A stretch of DNA of 64,000 nucleotides from Impatiens glandulifera (GCF_907164915.1 NC_061862.1:144034972-144098971), one strand, 5' to 3'. Positions 47,801 through 60,371 are shown, counted from the stretch's first letter. The notes: a model not told the origin generated them from the letters alone. Translations and numbers: made by a program.

Positions 47801-48891
47801 TAAACAATGGTATAGAAAATTTGACTCCTTCATGGAAGCAAATGGGTATAGTAAGACTATTTCTGATCATTGTGTTTTCATCAAGAGATACGGTGTTGAT
47901 GATTATGTTATTCTTCTGCTCTATGTTGATGATATGCTGATTGTTGGGCAAGATATTGCGAAAATTGAGAAGCTCAAAAGGGATTTGAACAAGTCTTTTG
48001 CTATAAAGGATTTGAGTTCAGTGAAGCAGATCCTAGGCATAAAAATCACAAGAGACAGAAAGAACAGAACACTTTGGCTATCACAGGAGAAGTATAATGA
48101 GAATGTACTTGAGAGGTTTGCAATGAAAAATGCAAAACTAGTTTCAATTCCACTTGTAGGTCATTTCAAGTTAAGTTCTAAACAATGTCCTACAAGTGAG
48201 AAAGAGAAAGATGAAAGTACCTTATGCTTCTGCAGTTGGTAGTCTTATGTATGCCATGGTATGTACAAGACCGGACATAGCACACACAGTTGGTGTTGTT
48301 AGTCGGTATCTCTCTAACCCAAGAGAAGAACATTGGTTGGCTGTTAAGTGGATTCTCAGATATCTTCGAGGCTCTTTGAAAACACGTTTATGCTTCAGAA
48401 GTGATACTCCTATTTTGGAAGGCTTTACAGATTCTGATATGGCGGGTGATGTTGATTCAAGAAAATTTGTATCAGGTTTTTTGGTTACCTTTGCAGGTGG
48501 TGCTGTTTCGTGGCAGTCAAGGTTACAAAAGTGTGTTGTTTTGTCTACTACAGAAGCTGAGTATATTGCAGCTACTGAGGCTTGTAAAGAGGTGTTATGG
48601 ATGAAGAAGTTCCTACAAGAGTTGGGCCAAAAGAAAGAGAAGTTCACTTTGTTTTGCGACAGTCAAAGTGGCATTCATCTCTCAAAGAATTCAGCTTTTC
48701 ATTCGAGATCCAAACACATCGACGTGAGATATCATTGGATACGTGATGTGCTTGAGGTAAAAGAGCTGAACTTGGAGAAGATTCATACAAGTGATAATGG
48801 TGCCGATATGTTTACGAAATCCTTGCCTAAGGACAAGTTTAAAGATTGTCGAGAGAGAGCGGGTTTATTGGAGCCCGCGAAGTTGCGCTGA
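44886..48891 (+). pseudogene. Copia gag-pol polyprotein, disrupted
   Basis: One frame from ATG 44886 to about 48200, then a frameshift near 48200-48240 and the last frame to TGA 48889-48891. Eight in-frame stops: 45180, 45393, 45519, 45651, 45981, 46896, 47151 and 47703 (first bases). Order: gag with zinc knuckle CYHCGKP-stop-HKKYQC (about 45630); protease WVVDSGASYHVT (about 45802); GAG-pre-integrase LWHKRLGHLS and CTNCLVGKQH; integrase with HTD, SDNGGEY and NGVAER (about 46377-46680); reverse transcriptase with KNKWVFKLK, VEQLDVKTAFL and YVDD (about 47926); RNase H with TDSDMAGD and STTEAEYIAAT (about 48427-48575). The YVDD and DSGA motifs are intact. Most stops can be explained by single C-to-T or G-to-A changes at Trp, Gln or Arg codons. 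Non-functional. Confidence 0.92.
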
Positions 48892-48902
48892 CGGGAGAGA
48901 TT

Positions 48903-49451
48903 TGTTGGGTCAGCTCATTTGGCAGCTTGGCCTAACAAATTAATAAAGCCCATTAGTGAATATTTAATTAAAGAAAAAAAAACACAGTAGTTGGTTTTGG
49001 TTCTCTCTCCCTCTTCCTCCAATTGAAGCAACTCTTCCTCCATTGAAACATCAATTTCTCCATTGAAGCAGCAGGTTCTTCTTCTAATTTCCTTTATCTC
49101 TTCTCCATTTGGTTAGCCATCTTTAGTGATGATGATAATGTATGTGAATGAAAAGTTAGGATGAGGTTAATTGATAACTTTTATTAGATTACCTCTAGAC
49201 TTGTATTGAACAACATTGTATACCCATTTGATATAGTGGATGATTTAAGTGGCTGTTTTACCTAATTTGGGTTTTCCACGTAAAATCTTGGTGTCTTGCT
49301 CTCTGTTTTTTTGATTGTTTGATTGTTTGATGCTCAATTGAATTGGTTTCCTATTTGATTATATAGAAGGGGGAAAAATTGTTAGGCCTTTGTTGTAGCT
49401 TGTCTATTTCTGGATTGCTAAACAGGTGCTATTATTCGATTTTTCCCAACA
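48903..49451 (+). repeat. 3' LTR of the copia element (probable full length)
   Basis: TGTTGGG at 48903 follows CGGGAGAGATT just after the stop codon; it ends CCCAACA at 49451. It contains AATAAA-like text (48942), a CT-rich tract (49000-49025) and short repeats of CATTGAAGCA. Its last 72 bp equal the 5' LTR. If LTRs of this family are truly 72 bp, this region would be a long 3' untranslated region instead. Confidence 0.65.
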
Positions 49452-50509
49452 GAATGATAGGGGCAACGACTAATATAGGGAGCGAATATAGCGAATCCGA
49501 CGTGCCATATCATGACGGAGAAAAAAAAATGAAAAAATGTTTTCCCGCTTATTGAAAAAGAGTTTATCTCTCCCTATCCTTTCACATCTCTTCATTTGCT
49601 CTTGTCTCTTTCAGTTGCTCTTCTGTTGCTCGCCTCTCTTATTCTTTTCTATCGATTTCTCTTTTGTTTGCTCGTGTTTCTTCTAGTTTCTCTTTCGTTT
49701 GCTCGATATCAAACATTTCTAAAAAGGGTTCTGAATCCCTGGTATTGTGAATCCAAAATGGTAAGAAAATGTATTTTAAACCTAGTTTTATTTCTTATTT
49801 TAGTTTTTCAAGCTTTGCATTTTATTTATTATTTGTTTTAAAGGTTTAAGTTTATCTCTCATTTCATAATCAGGTATCACAGAATTTACTAAATCGATGA
49901 AGAAATTGGCAATGACAAATAAAACTATGAGCTAACTCATTTAAAACTATATTGATGTAGTATTGATTTAAAGTAAAAAATGTACATATTTATTTTTAAT
50001 ATTGTAGCTGTTTTTTTTTGTGTGTGTAAATCGCAAACTAATTAACTTTTAAGTGAATGATTTGTAAAAGATTTTTATGTAAATTATTTTGAAAAAAGAA
50101 AATGTATAAATTTGACTGGTCTGTTTGAATCCTATGTCAAGGTTTTCATCTAAATCGCAACACTAATTAGATTTTAAGTGAATGATTTGTAAAATGTTTT
50201 AATTTATATCATTTATAATATATGCAAGTTGATTTTCTTTGGTTTACATGAATAAATTGATTTGTTTTTAGGTTAAAAATTGTTATAATCATTTAGAATG
50301 TTTAAATTAATACAACTTATAAGGATTGAAAACTGAAATATATAAAGGAAATACGACATATAATTCTTAAAAATTGAAATTTATACAAGAAATACGACTT
50401 AAAATGCTTTAAAACAGAAATAAATACAGATAATTGTAATGTAAAACTATTTACACTTTAATGTAAAGTGTATTTTATACATGTAATGCGTTTTACAGCT
50501 ACAACAGAT

Positions 50510-51702
50510 GTTACCCTTCTCCGATTAAGCCCTTTACTTTCATTTCCTCTGGGAAATTATATGTATGGGCTCACATTCTGTGATTAGTTCCATATATCTT
50601 GGGGAGGTACATATGTTATTTCCTTGGTGTTAGACAATGCTCTTATTTTATTTTTATTTGGTATGAAAAGTATGATTGAATTGATTTTCCTTGAAACATT
50701 TAAGCATTTTTTTTTTATCAATTTCACAGAATATGCACAATAGATTTCTATTTTTATCTTTTGCCAATTTGACAAAAATGAATATACCAAAAAGGGGTAT
50801 ATATTTACAAATCCAAGTTGTTCTTCTATGTAGTTGGCTGGGGATGCTTCCAGATATGGGCTTATGTTAGTGCTGGTGCATTTGGACGGGCAATCATTGT
50901 GAGTTACGTTTTTTTACCAATGTTAAGTTTGAACACATCCTCGATGGCCCATTTATTTTTAAAGATCTATTCCAATTTACAGCAAGAATAATCTGATGTG
51001 GGTTTGCCCGGAGGAACCGCGATCGCTGCAACTTATGTCTCAAAGCTAGCCAAGGTATTACAAATGACCTCATTTGAAAATGCTTATAATATTTGTTTTT
51101 TGTATTTGGATCCGAATCAAATAAGAAAGAACCAATCGAGTTTTGAAATGTTTCTTACTAAATATCATAAAGTTGTTTGAATTCTGACATTTTTATATTT
51201 ATTACAGGATGCTTTTAAGGATATGGAGGAGAGAGTAACAATGTGGTTGTGGATGTCTACAAAGTAAGGATATAACATATATATTCCTTAGTAGATTCTA
51301 CTGTCTTGGTTAGAGGAAAACGGATAAAAATTGTCTTACTTTTTGTAATTATGTTACATAAGCTGTGAAATATTTATTTAAAACAAGGAAGGTCTGGAAT
51401 CCATAAATGTGAAGTTTTTGAGGCTGAAAAAATTCATATTAAATCTTGAGCTTTAGATATTTGTTTCAAATTTTAAAATCAATTTTACTTCAAATAATGA
51501 CGCAATGTTGATTTCTTAGCATGACTTTTATAAAGATTGAAATAAACCACTTTTAAAGATTTGATATGGATATTTGATGTTATAGTTAATTTTTGTACAT
51601 TTTTTTGGTGTCAAAATAAAATCTTTCATAAATAATTTATATAAGAAGTTTAGTGTACAAGATATTCATGAGTTCAACTTGAAAAAATGTTCAATCTTAT
51701 AT
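50510..51702 (+). pseudogene. Partial copy of the VTT gene (3' half, with introns)
   Basis: Matches 36128-37435: the end of exon 4 (50510-50606), exon 5 (from 50834), exon 6 (50983-51053) and exon 7 (from about 51209), with introns and splice sites retained, so it arose at DNA level. Defects: TGA in exon 4 near 50580, a 2-base loss in exon 5 near 50854, GAA changed to TAA at the start of exon 6 (50989), a 39-bp deletion in exon 6 removing the residues after LPGG, and loss of the normal stop in exon 7. It joins copy 1 of the dispersed repeat family at about 50509, inside exon 4 text. No promoter. Non-functional, though the repeat's leader and splice donor lie upstream. Confidence 0.9.
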
Positions 51703-53775
51703 TAAATGATTCTTAATCTTACAACCATATCAGACCTATAAACTCTTTCTTAATATCAATCACAATTCAATTTTTTTTATCTAGGTTGTATGGATTCTTT
51801 CATTAAAGACTTCACAGATGATAATTATTGTATAAATGTGAAAACGAAATGTATGCGGCAATAATAATTTTATCACTTACTAATAAAATTAATTAAATTT
51901 AAAATATGGGCTAAAAGAAAAATATAAATTTATATTTCCCCTTACAAAAAAATGTAATTTGTGTATTAATTAATGAATGACAGTTATATTATTTGTATTT
52001 AAATTTAAATAGTTTATTTCTTTAACAAACTGATTAAGAATATATTAGAGTTTTAAGTATTTATTGTTTAACGTATAGAATTTGTTTTAATTTTTTTTTT
52101 AAATTGTAATAATATCAAAAAAATTTATTTTCTATTAAAACATAATTAAAATGTTTTTAAATTTAAAATTATTTGAAAATGAATGTAAAAAACTCTTGAC
52201 AATTTCATTATTATACCTACTTTAAATTAAATATTTAAAACGTATATAATAATAAAAAGTTATTTAAAATATATAATAATAAAATATTATATTTAAAATA
52301 TAAATTATTATAAAATTTTAATATAATTGATATATTATATTTAAATACTGTAATTAAAAAAAAATTTAATATTTTTTTTTATAAATTTTATATTATTATT
52401 TTTGAAAAATTTCAATTTAAGTTTTTAATAAATAATTATAAATTATATAATATTTATTAAATATTTTTTATTAGATATTGTAATTATTTTCGTAATGTTT
52501 TGTAATTTTTGAAAAATAAAATAGTTTTTGTTTTAAAATATAATATATTAAATTGTGATAAAAAAAACATTTGATATTATTTAAAAAATATTATACTTTG
52601 TTATAAAATATTATATTAAAGAGAATTTATTAATTTTATATATAATAAAATAATTTAAGTTTCTCAAATTATTTAAATTTAAAATATTTCCAATAAAAAA
52701 TATATTAATGATAAATCTTGATAAACATATTAAATTTTATTATTATAACATTTATTTTAAAATAGAATAAATTTTAAATTATAAGAATAATAATTAAAAA
52801 AACTCATGTAAGTGAAAAAAAAGTTAAAATTTGTGTTTATTGGATAATTTTATTTTATTACAATTTTAGTTTTTATTTAAATAATTTATTTAAATAAATA
52901 ATAGTCTTCCTACTTATTCCTTATGTCTGGTTCTTTATTCTTTTATTTTTCTTGTATTTATCAAAATAATCCAAAAGTCCGTAAATATATTTTTATGATA
53001 AAAATTTATATTATTTTATTAATAATTATTTTATTAGTTATTGTTATTATTTTTGTAATGTTTTGTAATTTTTGAAAAATAAAATAATTTTTATTTTAAA
53101 ACATATTATATTAATTTATGATAAAAAAACATTTTATATTATTTAAAATTAATTATACTTTGTTTTAAAATATGAAATTAAAGTGATTTTATTAATTTCA
53201 TAAATAATAACTCAACATTTTATATTTATATTTTCATTTATTATTTTATTTTATTTTAATATATGTATAATAATAATTTAAATAATATATATAATTTAAT
53301 AATAATTTTATATTATATTTAAAATACAAATTATTATTATGTTTTAATTATTATATTTTTTTATTAATATAAACTAACCGTTAATTAATTTATTATAATT
53401 AAATACTTTAATTAAATAATTATTTAATAGTTTTATTTCTAAATTATATATATATTAATAAATAATTAAAAGTTCTATAATATATTTATTAAATGATTAT
53501 TTATTAGTTATTATTATTTGATTAATGTAATTTTTCAAAAATAAAATATATTTTATTTTAAAATATGTTATATTAATAATGATAAAAAACATTTCATATT
53601 AATTTATTATAAAATTTAAATTAAATATATTTTATTGATTTTATATATAATTAAATAATTTAATTTTACTAATTATTTAAATTAAAATATTGAATATATT
53701 AAAAAATTAATAAAAATAAATTAATGATAAATCTTGAAATTTTTTTAGATTATTAAACTTTTTTTTAATAATTTA
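51703..53775. other. AT-rich DNA, no gene
   Basis: Runs of A and T with words shared with the 39.5-43-kb block (AAATACTGTAATTAAA, TATATTATTTAAATTATGAT-like). No ORF above noise. Confidence 0.7.
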
Positions 53776-55745
53776 ACCTTTGTATTCGGAACAAGCTCAA
53801 GTTGGTGAGAATTTCAATATGATTTTTTTTTAAATAAAATATTATTTTAAATAATTTTAAATAATTCTTAACATTTTTAAAATTAATTATTTTTAATTGA
53901 TTTAAGTTTAAGTTAAAATAATCATTAAATTTGTTTTAATCAAATTAAAATTTAATTATTTGTTAATTTGTTTTTAAATTAATTAAAAATAATTAATTTA
54001 AAAGATTATTATTATAATCGTCATTAATTAATTTTTTTTTATTATCTATATATTTAAGTTTGTAGTTTGATACTACTCGGGAGAGAGTTTTTGCGTATCA
54101 TCTTTCATACCCATTTAAAAAACTACATATCTACTTATAAATTTGGCTCTTGAAAATTGGTTGTATTGTTTTATTTTAACCGATTATTCTTTCGGTCCTA
54201 GACATGCATAGACTTTTGCATATTTAATGAATTGTAATAACAATTATTTAAATGTTGATACATATTGTTGAAGATTACTAAAGAGAAAAATACCTACAGA
54301 ACATCCGTTTAAAAGGCATTAGGGTTTAAAAATAAATCTTAAACATGCCTTTGTCAAAATATATATTTTTTTGGAAATAATCCAAAAATATTTTGAAATC
54401 ATTTTCTATTTTTTTGGAATTTTTAGAAAATGGTTTAAGGTTCCAAAAATACAAAAATAATTTTGAAATTTGATAATCAGAACTAAACAGGCTTTAGGGC
54501 CGGTGTCCTAGGTCCTAGTTCGTTTTATATGCTAAGCTAAAAAAATCCCTCAGTTTTGGTCGAGAACCCATCGGTCCGAGTTTAGAATCATCGGTCGGGG
54601 TGTAAAAGTCCCTCGGTTGGGTGCTAGGGCCTCTTGGTCCTTGGCTAGAATTCTTGGTCGGGTTCCAGAATTCTCGGTCGGATGCCTTGGTCCGGGGTTG
54701 AGGTTATTAGTCATGGGTTTTAAAGTCCTAGGTCTAACTTCTCGGTCGGACGTCTCAGTCCTGGATGGAAGTCATTGGTCCTAGGTTCAGGAGTCTTCGG
54801 TCGGGTGTGAAACTCCTCGATCATAGGTCTGACTTCATGGCCGGACGCCTCAGTCCTAGGTGGAAGTCATTGGTCTTGAGTTCGGGACTCCTTGGTCGGA
54901 TGCGAGACTCTTTGGTCCTAGGTCTGACTTCTTGGTCAGATGTAAAAATCATTGGTCGTACCTCTCGGTCCCAGATGAAAAACATCGGTCGAACCTCTCG
55001 GTCCTGGCTGAAAAGCATCAGTCGGACCTCTCGGTCTTGACTAAATTTATTGGTCGATCCTTTCGGTCCTAACCGAAGATCCTCGGTAGGATCTCTCGGT
55101 CCTGATCAAACCAATTGGTCCTCAAGAACATCAAAATTGTAGGTTTTATAATTTTGATGGAGGCTTGGATCCTTTAATCCAAGAGCTACTCCCAGGAACA
55201 TTAAAACCATCACCCCAATGTATCATTCGACCTGGGTGATGATCAATTTGTTCAAAACAGTTTATGGCCAAAAATTGAGTTTTTAGTTTTAAAGTTGTTT
55301 TAAAATGTTAGTTTGCCAATAACTTTCTTATACTTCATATACTTGATTGATACCAAAACATGAACACTTGATGTTCATTTGGACCAATTCAATAGCTCGA
55401 AATTTTCATTTATTTTGAAAATTTTGATTTGGATCAAACATGATCGAGATTGATCAAACATGATCTAAATAGTTTCCAACATCTTTAGAAACATGTTGGG
55501 AAGTTTTTTAAGCTGTCGTTCTTGAGTATTAACTCAAGAATAGAAAACTCGTTTTTAACTTTTTAAAATTCAAATTTGTGTTTTTTTAAGATGGATTGAT
55601 CAGTTCTGTCATTCATAGAAAGCTCATAAATGATCTTAGGATCGATTTTAAGTCATCAAATTCAAGAACCAGGCATCATACAAGCTTATGAAAACTGAAA
55701 TATAAAATTTTTAATTTCAAACTGGAATTCAAGTTTTTCCTCTCA
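53776..55745 (+). repeat. Arm of the inverted-repeat family, copy A
   Basis: Direct copy of the family at 14647-16490: starts CGGAACAAGCTC (53788), then TACTACTCGGGAGAGAG and TCTTTCGGTCCTAG (54190), the GGTC array (54540-55130), and GATCAAACATGATCGAGATT (55434). Its outermost end is not clear. No transposase. Small ORFs in the array (54765-55072) are not genes. Confidence 0.65.
54540..55130 (+). repeat. GGTC minisatellite array, copy A
   Basis: Repeats such as CTCGGTCCTGG, AAAAACATCGGTCG and GGTCCTAGGTCTGACTTC, 25-60 bp apart. Confidence 0.75.
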
Positions 55746-56021
55746 CAACATCACTCGTTTTGTAACATGTTGTCATTTCTCATTGACAATATTTGCACAT
55801 AAGTGTAGAAGTACCGAACCTAGTCGTCTACTTCTTTACAAGTAATGTGATGGTGATATACCATTTGTAGGTATATGCATTTAATAAGATAAAACATATG
55901 CATCCCTTAGATGTTGTATATTTCGGGATATGCATATTAAGTTAAAAACGCGATACAAACGTTTTTTAAAAGTCAAGTTTATGTTTTTGAGTTAAACATT
56001 TAATCCCTAGTAGAGTCATCA
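55746..56021. other. Spacer between arm copies, nothing recognised
   Basis: About 275 bp without recognisable features between copies A and B. Confidence 0.5.
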
Positions 56022-58320
56022 AAAAGTTGTAATCCCCCAAAAATCCTTTATATCCGGAGCAAGCTCGAGGTTAATTTTAACATTGATTTGCATGTTAGGA
56101 ATCTTTTTAAAATAAAACATTATTTTAAAAGATTTTAAATAATCCCTAACAATTTTTTAAATTAATTATAAAAAAATTAATTTGGGTTCAAATTACAATA
56201 ATCTTTAGATTTGTTTTAATCAAATTAAAATTTGATTATTTAAAAATCTGTTTTTTAATCGATTAAAAATAATTAAATTAAAGGATTATTTATTTGAAAC
56301 AGATTCGTCAATTAATTTTTTTAAAATTAATAAAAGAGCATACATGTACAAACGTAATTTAACTAGAGTTTCTTTAAGTTCATAGTTTAGTGGTACTCGG
56401 GAAATGTTTTTCGTGCTTCATCCTCCGTAACCGTTTTAAAAACGGTCTCTACTTATAAATTTAGCTTTTGAAAATTGGATGTATAACGTTTTATTTTAAC
56501 CGATAATTTTTCTGGTTCTAGACATGCATATGTTTTGCATATTTAATGAATTGTAAAAACAATTATTTAAATGCTGATACCTGTTGACGATGATGACTAG
56601 AGAGAAAAATACCCAAGAAACATCAGTTTAAAAAATTTATAAACAAGCCTTTGTCAAAAATATATTTTTGATTAAATATCCCAAAATATTTTGAAATCAT
56701 TTTCTAATTATTCGAGATTTGTAGAAAGTGGTTTGAAGTTCCAAAATTACAAAAATAATTTTGGAATTTGAAAATCAGAATCAAAGAGGCCATCAACCTT
56801 TGCACCATTCTTTACAAGATTCTAACCAGCAAATAGATTGAAGCCTATTATGCCTATGGACCGATGTTCAAGGTCCTGGGTTCATTTTATCGGTCGGGGC
56901 TAAAAAAATCCTTTGGTCCTAGTCGAGAACCCTCGGTACGGGTTTAGAATCCTCGGTCGGGGTGCTAGGGCCTCTCGGTCCTTGGCTAGAATTTTTGGTC
57001 GGGTGCTAGAATTCTCGAACGGACGCCTCGATCTTGGGTTAAAGTCATTGTTACTAGGTTTGGGAGTTCTCAGTCGGAAGCTTCAGTCATAGGTGTCAGT
57101 CATCGGTCCTGGGTTTGGGAGTCCTTGGTCAGGTGAGAGACTCCCTTGTCCTAAGTCTAACTTCTTAGTTGGATTCCTCGGTCATGGGTGGAAGTCATTG
57201 GTCTTGGGTTCGGGAGTCCTCGGTCGGGTGCGAGACTCATCGGTCTTAGGTCTGACTTCTTGTTCGGATGACTTAGTCCTAGGTGGAAGACATCGGTCCT
57301 AGGTTCAGGAGTCCTATATCAGGTGCGAGTCTCCTCAGTCTCAGGTCTGACTTCTTGGTCGTATGTAAAAATCCTTAGTCGGACCTCTCGGTCCTGACTG
57401 AAGATCCTCGGTCGGATATATCGATATTGGTCGTACCTATCAGTCCTCAAGAACATCAAAATGGAAAGTTTTGCAGTTTTGATGGAACCTTGGATCCTTT
57501 GATCCAAGAGCTTGGGTATATTCCCAAAGCTCCTAGGAACATTAAAATTATCACCTTAAGGTATAATTCAACATGGGTGATGATCAATTTGTTTAAAACA
57601 GTTTATGACAAAAATCAAGTTTTTAGTTTTAAAAATGTTTTAAATTGTAAGGAGCTTGCCAATAGCTTCCTTATACTTCATATACTTGATTAATACCAAA
57701 ACATGAACACTGACTATTCATTTGGACCAATTCAAGAGCTCAAAATTTCATTTATTTTGAAAATTTTGATTTTGATCAAATATGATCGGGATTGATCAAA
57801 TATGATCCAATAGTTTCCCAACATCATTAGAAACATGTTGGGAAGTTTTTTAAGTTGTTGTTCTTGAGGATTATCTCAAGAAAAGATAACTCGTTTTTTA
57901 ACTTTTTGAAATTTAAATTTTGTTTTTTCTTTCTAAGACCGATTGATCGGTTCTAGCTTTCACAGAAATCTCATAAATGATTCTAGAATCGATTTCTAAT
58001 CATCAAATTCAAGAACTAGGCAGCATACAAGCTTATGAAAACTAAAATATAAAAATTTCAATTTCAAATTGGAAGTATGAATTAAAAGATTAGAAGCTTA
58101 CCAAGTGTTGGAGAATACTTATTGGACCTCAAGAAAACTTTATGGATACCTAAATCCATGCTTTAAGACTTTATGCAAGAATTTCAAAAAATTAGAAGCA
58201 TTGATCTTCAATGGAGGATTTTCAAAATCTTTTGATTGGAAGCTGAAGATGGATCCTCTTGGCTTCGGAATTGTTAAGGTAGGCTATGTATAGCCTCCTG
58301 AAGTCGGTTGAGTCAACAAG
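56022..58320 (+). repeat. Arm of the inverted-repeat family, copy B
   Basis: Starts TGTAATCCCCCAAAAATCC, close to the outer end of the element at 14647 (TGTATAACCCCCGAGAATC). It then follows the same plan as copy A: GTACTCGGGAAATG (56391), GGTC array (56860-57460), GATCAAATATGATCGGGATT (57774). It extends into the spacer type seen at 16491. The right end is uncertain. ORFs 57093-57693 are repeat-derived. Confidence 0.65.
56860..57460 (+). repeat. GGTC minisatellite array, copy B
   Basis: Same motif family as at 54540; words CCTCGGTCGGG, GGTCTTGGGTTCGGGAGTCC and GGTCTGACTTCTTGGTCG. Confidence 0.75.
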
Positions 58321-59249
58321 TGGGCTTGAGTCAGTCAAACACTATTTATGGTGTTTTCGATATTCTTCATCCCATTTGCGGAAATAGGCATCATTGATGC
58401 CTATGAATATAAGGGAAATGATCACCATGATAGGGTGATCATTTTATCTTTTGAATTATCCAAAATGGTTGACTTTAGGCGGAGTTCCATCTTTGAGAAA
58501 TCAAAGATGGGACATGTTCTTATACTCAGGCGATCGCGATGAAGAAGACAATCCATGCATAAAACGACGATGTTTGAGTATAAACGCGGACGCGAAACAT
58601 TCCATCCGCGTTCCGTCGGCGCTTTGTCGCGATCCATGTGTTCCGTCGTGTTTCGGCTAACGCATGCCTACTTTGCGGATGCATTGTAGCGGGCGACGCG
58701 GGCGCTTCTTGGGCGTTGGATAAAAATCCAGCGCTCTTCGGATGGATGCGGTTTCGGCTGTAACCATTCTCTTGAATTTTGGCTACACCCTATTGCGATT
58801 TTATATTTTATTTAAAACCTAAGGATTTGTTTGAAATTGATTTTTCTTTTACCCTTTTGACTTTATTTTTAATTCTTTATAATATACAAAAATATTTAAA
58901 ATAAATATGACAAATATTTTGTCAATTTTTTATTTTATTTTTGATTTAAATAAATAATTTTGGGGAATAAAATGGGTACCGGATTTTATCCTAAATTATT
59001 TATTTTAATCATTTTGATTTTTTTTAATTATTTTGAGATAAAATGAGAATAGCATTTATCCCAAATAATTTTATTTATTTGACTTGTCCATTATTATTAA
59101 TTAATTATGTTTTAATTATCACAATAATTAATCTAATTAATTTTTTAATTAGGTTTTTAGCCTTGAGTTACTCATTTTGATTTTATTTATTTAAAAATAA
59201 ATCAAAATAATTTTTTTTTAATTTATAAATTAGATTGGTAAATTTTTAA
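58321..59249. other. Flank of copy B with a GC-rich island
   Basis: 58330-58540 may still belong to the arm family (GATCACCATGATAGGGTGAT, then GGCGATCGCGATG near the equivalent of 17090). 58560-58760 is clearly GC-rich with many CpG (CGCGGACGCG, GCGGGCGACGCGGGCGC). After 58800 the DNA is AT-rich. No gene is supported. Confidence 0.5.
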
Positions 59250-60371
59250 TTCTTACAATAACTATTTAAATTTGTACAAGGTGACTTGTTATCCACATCA
59301 TTTTTTATAAATAATTAAATATATTAAATTAATTGTTTTTATTATAAAAAGTTATATTAAGAATATTTATGAATTAATAAAATAATACTTAATAAAATAT
59401 ATTATTTGAAATTTTATTTTCATTTATAATAATTTTTTAATTAAAATAAATTATTTGCAAATAATTTTGAGTTAATAATAAATTTCATAAAAAAAAACTT
59501 TATTATAAATTAAAATTTAGAAAAAAAAACTTTATTGGATGAACTCTTAGATATCATCGAATTTTTTTTTTTTGAAAATATATTTTAATTTTAAAATTTA
59601 TTCTTTTTCTAAAAAATGTTAATTTTAGAAATTTTGAGATGAAATTTATTTTAATCTTTTGATTTGCAAGGGTCATAGTTATATTTTATTTTTTAAATTA
59701 ATAAAATATTCTAAGTGTACAAATGGTATACGTTATGTTTTGACTTATAAAGTTTTGGCTTTCTAAATTTGGCTTTTACATCTCATTTATCCAATTATTT
59801 TTAATCCTACACATATCTCTAAGTTTGACATTTTAATTTTAAAATATTAAAATAAATATTGATACCTCTAGTTGTTGTATAGGATTATAATTTATTTATT
59901 TTTGTTAAATGTACCAGTATAAAATTATTCACCATTCCATCCAAATAGTGCAGTTCTACCTAAAGTTCAACAACAGCTGAAACAAGATATGTTTGCAAAT
60001 CTGGTCGCAAATCTGAAGACAATTGCCCAAAGGCATTGACGACTTTCAGCATCTCTCTTCACAATTGGGCTAATGCAATATTTGCCACTCTAGAGCTGCT
60101 AAATAGACTAGCAGTTGTTCTAATGTCACTAGCACAATGCCTTCCTATCTACTATTCAAAGTTGTCTTCATGGCCGGTAGTAAATCTTGTAAACGATTCA
60201 CAGTCAATTAAGTTTGGCAAGCACCAAATAAAATCAATAATTATATACACCTTATAATATCAATAATCATCCTATGTTTAAATTATTAAATTGTGTATGT
60301 ATACAAATAATTATATTAAAAAAACACTCAAACCAATCAAAAACTCTTTTCTTTAATCATAAATACAAAAA

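Larger units (their letters stand above)
44802..49451 (+). mobile_element. Ty1/copia (Tork/Tnt1-like) retrotransposon with unequal LTRs
   Basis: Perfect 5-bp target duplication GAATG at 44797-44801 and 49452-49456; copy 2 of the surrounding repeat gives the empty site (near 61444). The 5' LTR is only 71 bp (44802-44872). The matching last 72 bp (49380-49451) differ by one substitution and one indel. The probable full 3' LTR is 48903-49451 (549 bp, TGTTGGG...CCCAACA, a perfect 7-bp inverted end, after the tract CGGGAGAGA). A second purine tract, AGAAGGGGGAAAAA, lies inside it at 49365-49378, directly before TGTTAGG. The order protease, integrase, reverse transcriptase, RNase H is copia. Confidence 0.9.
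42780..50509 (+). repeat. Dispersed repeat family, copy 1 (interrupted)
   Basis: Homologous to 59250-63400. Shared landmarks: CACCATTCCATCCAA (43240 and 59931), GTTCTAATGTCACTAGCACA (44251 and 60117), CCGACGTG (49498 and 61490), TTTTCCCGCTTATTGAAAAA (49543 and 61553), and a splice-donor-like GGTAAGAAAA after a CT-rich leader (49758 and 61749). Copy 1 is cut by a solo LTR (43359-44172) and a copia element (44802-49451). The leader plus donor looks like the 5' end of a gene, perhaps a lost transposase, but no coding sequence follows. The element class is unknown. Confidence 0.7.

Noticed and set aside
49440..49770. Membrane-like ORF at 49596-49841
   Set aside because: It follows a CT-rich leader that encodes Leu/Phe by chance, and copy 2 does not preserve the frame.
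54765..55072. Repeated Arg/Ser protein in the GGTC array
   Set aside because: Periodic minisatellite DNA gives such frames; other copies have stops and shifts.
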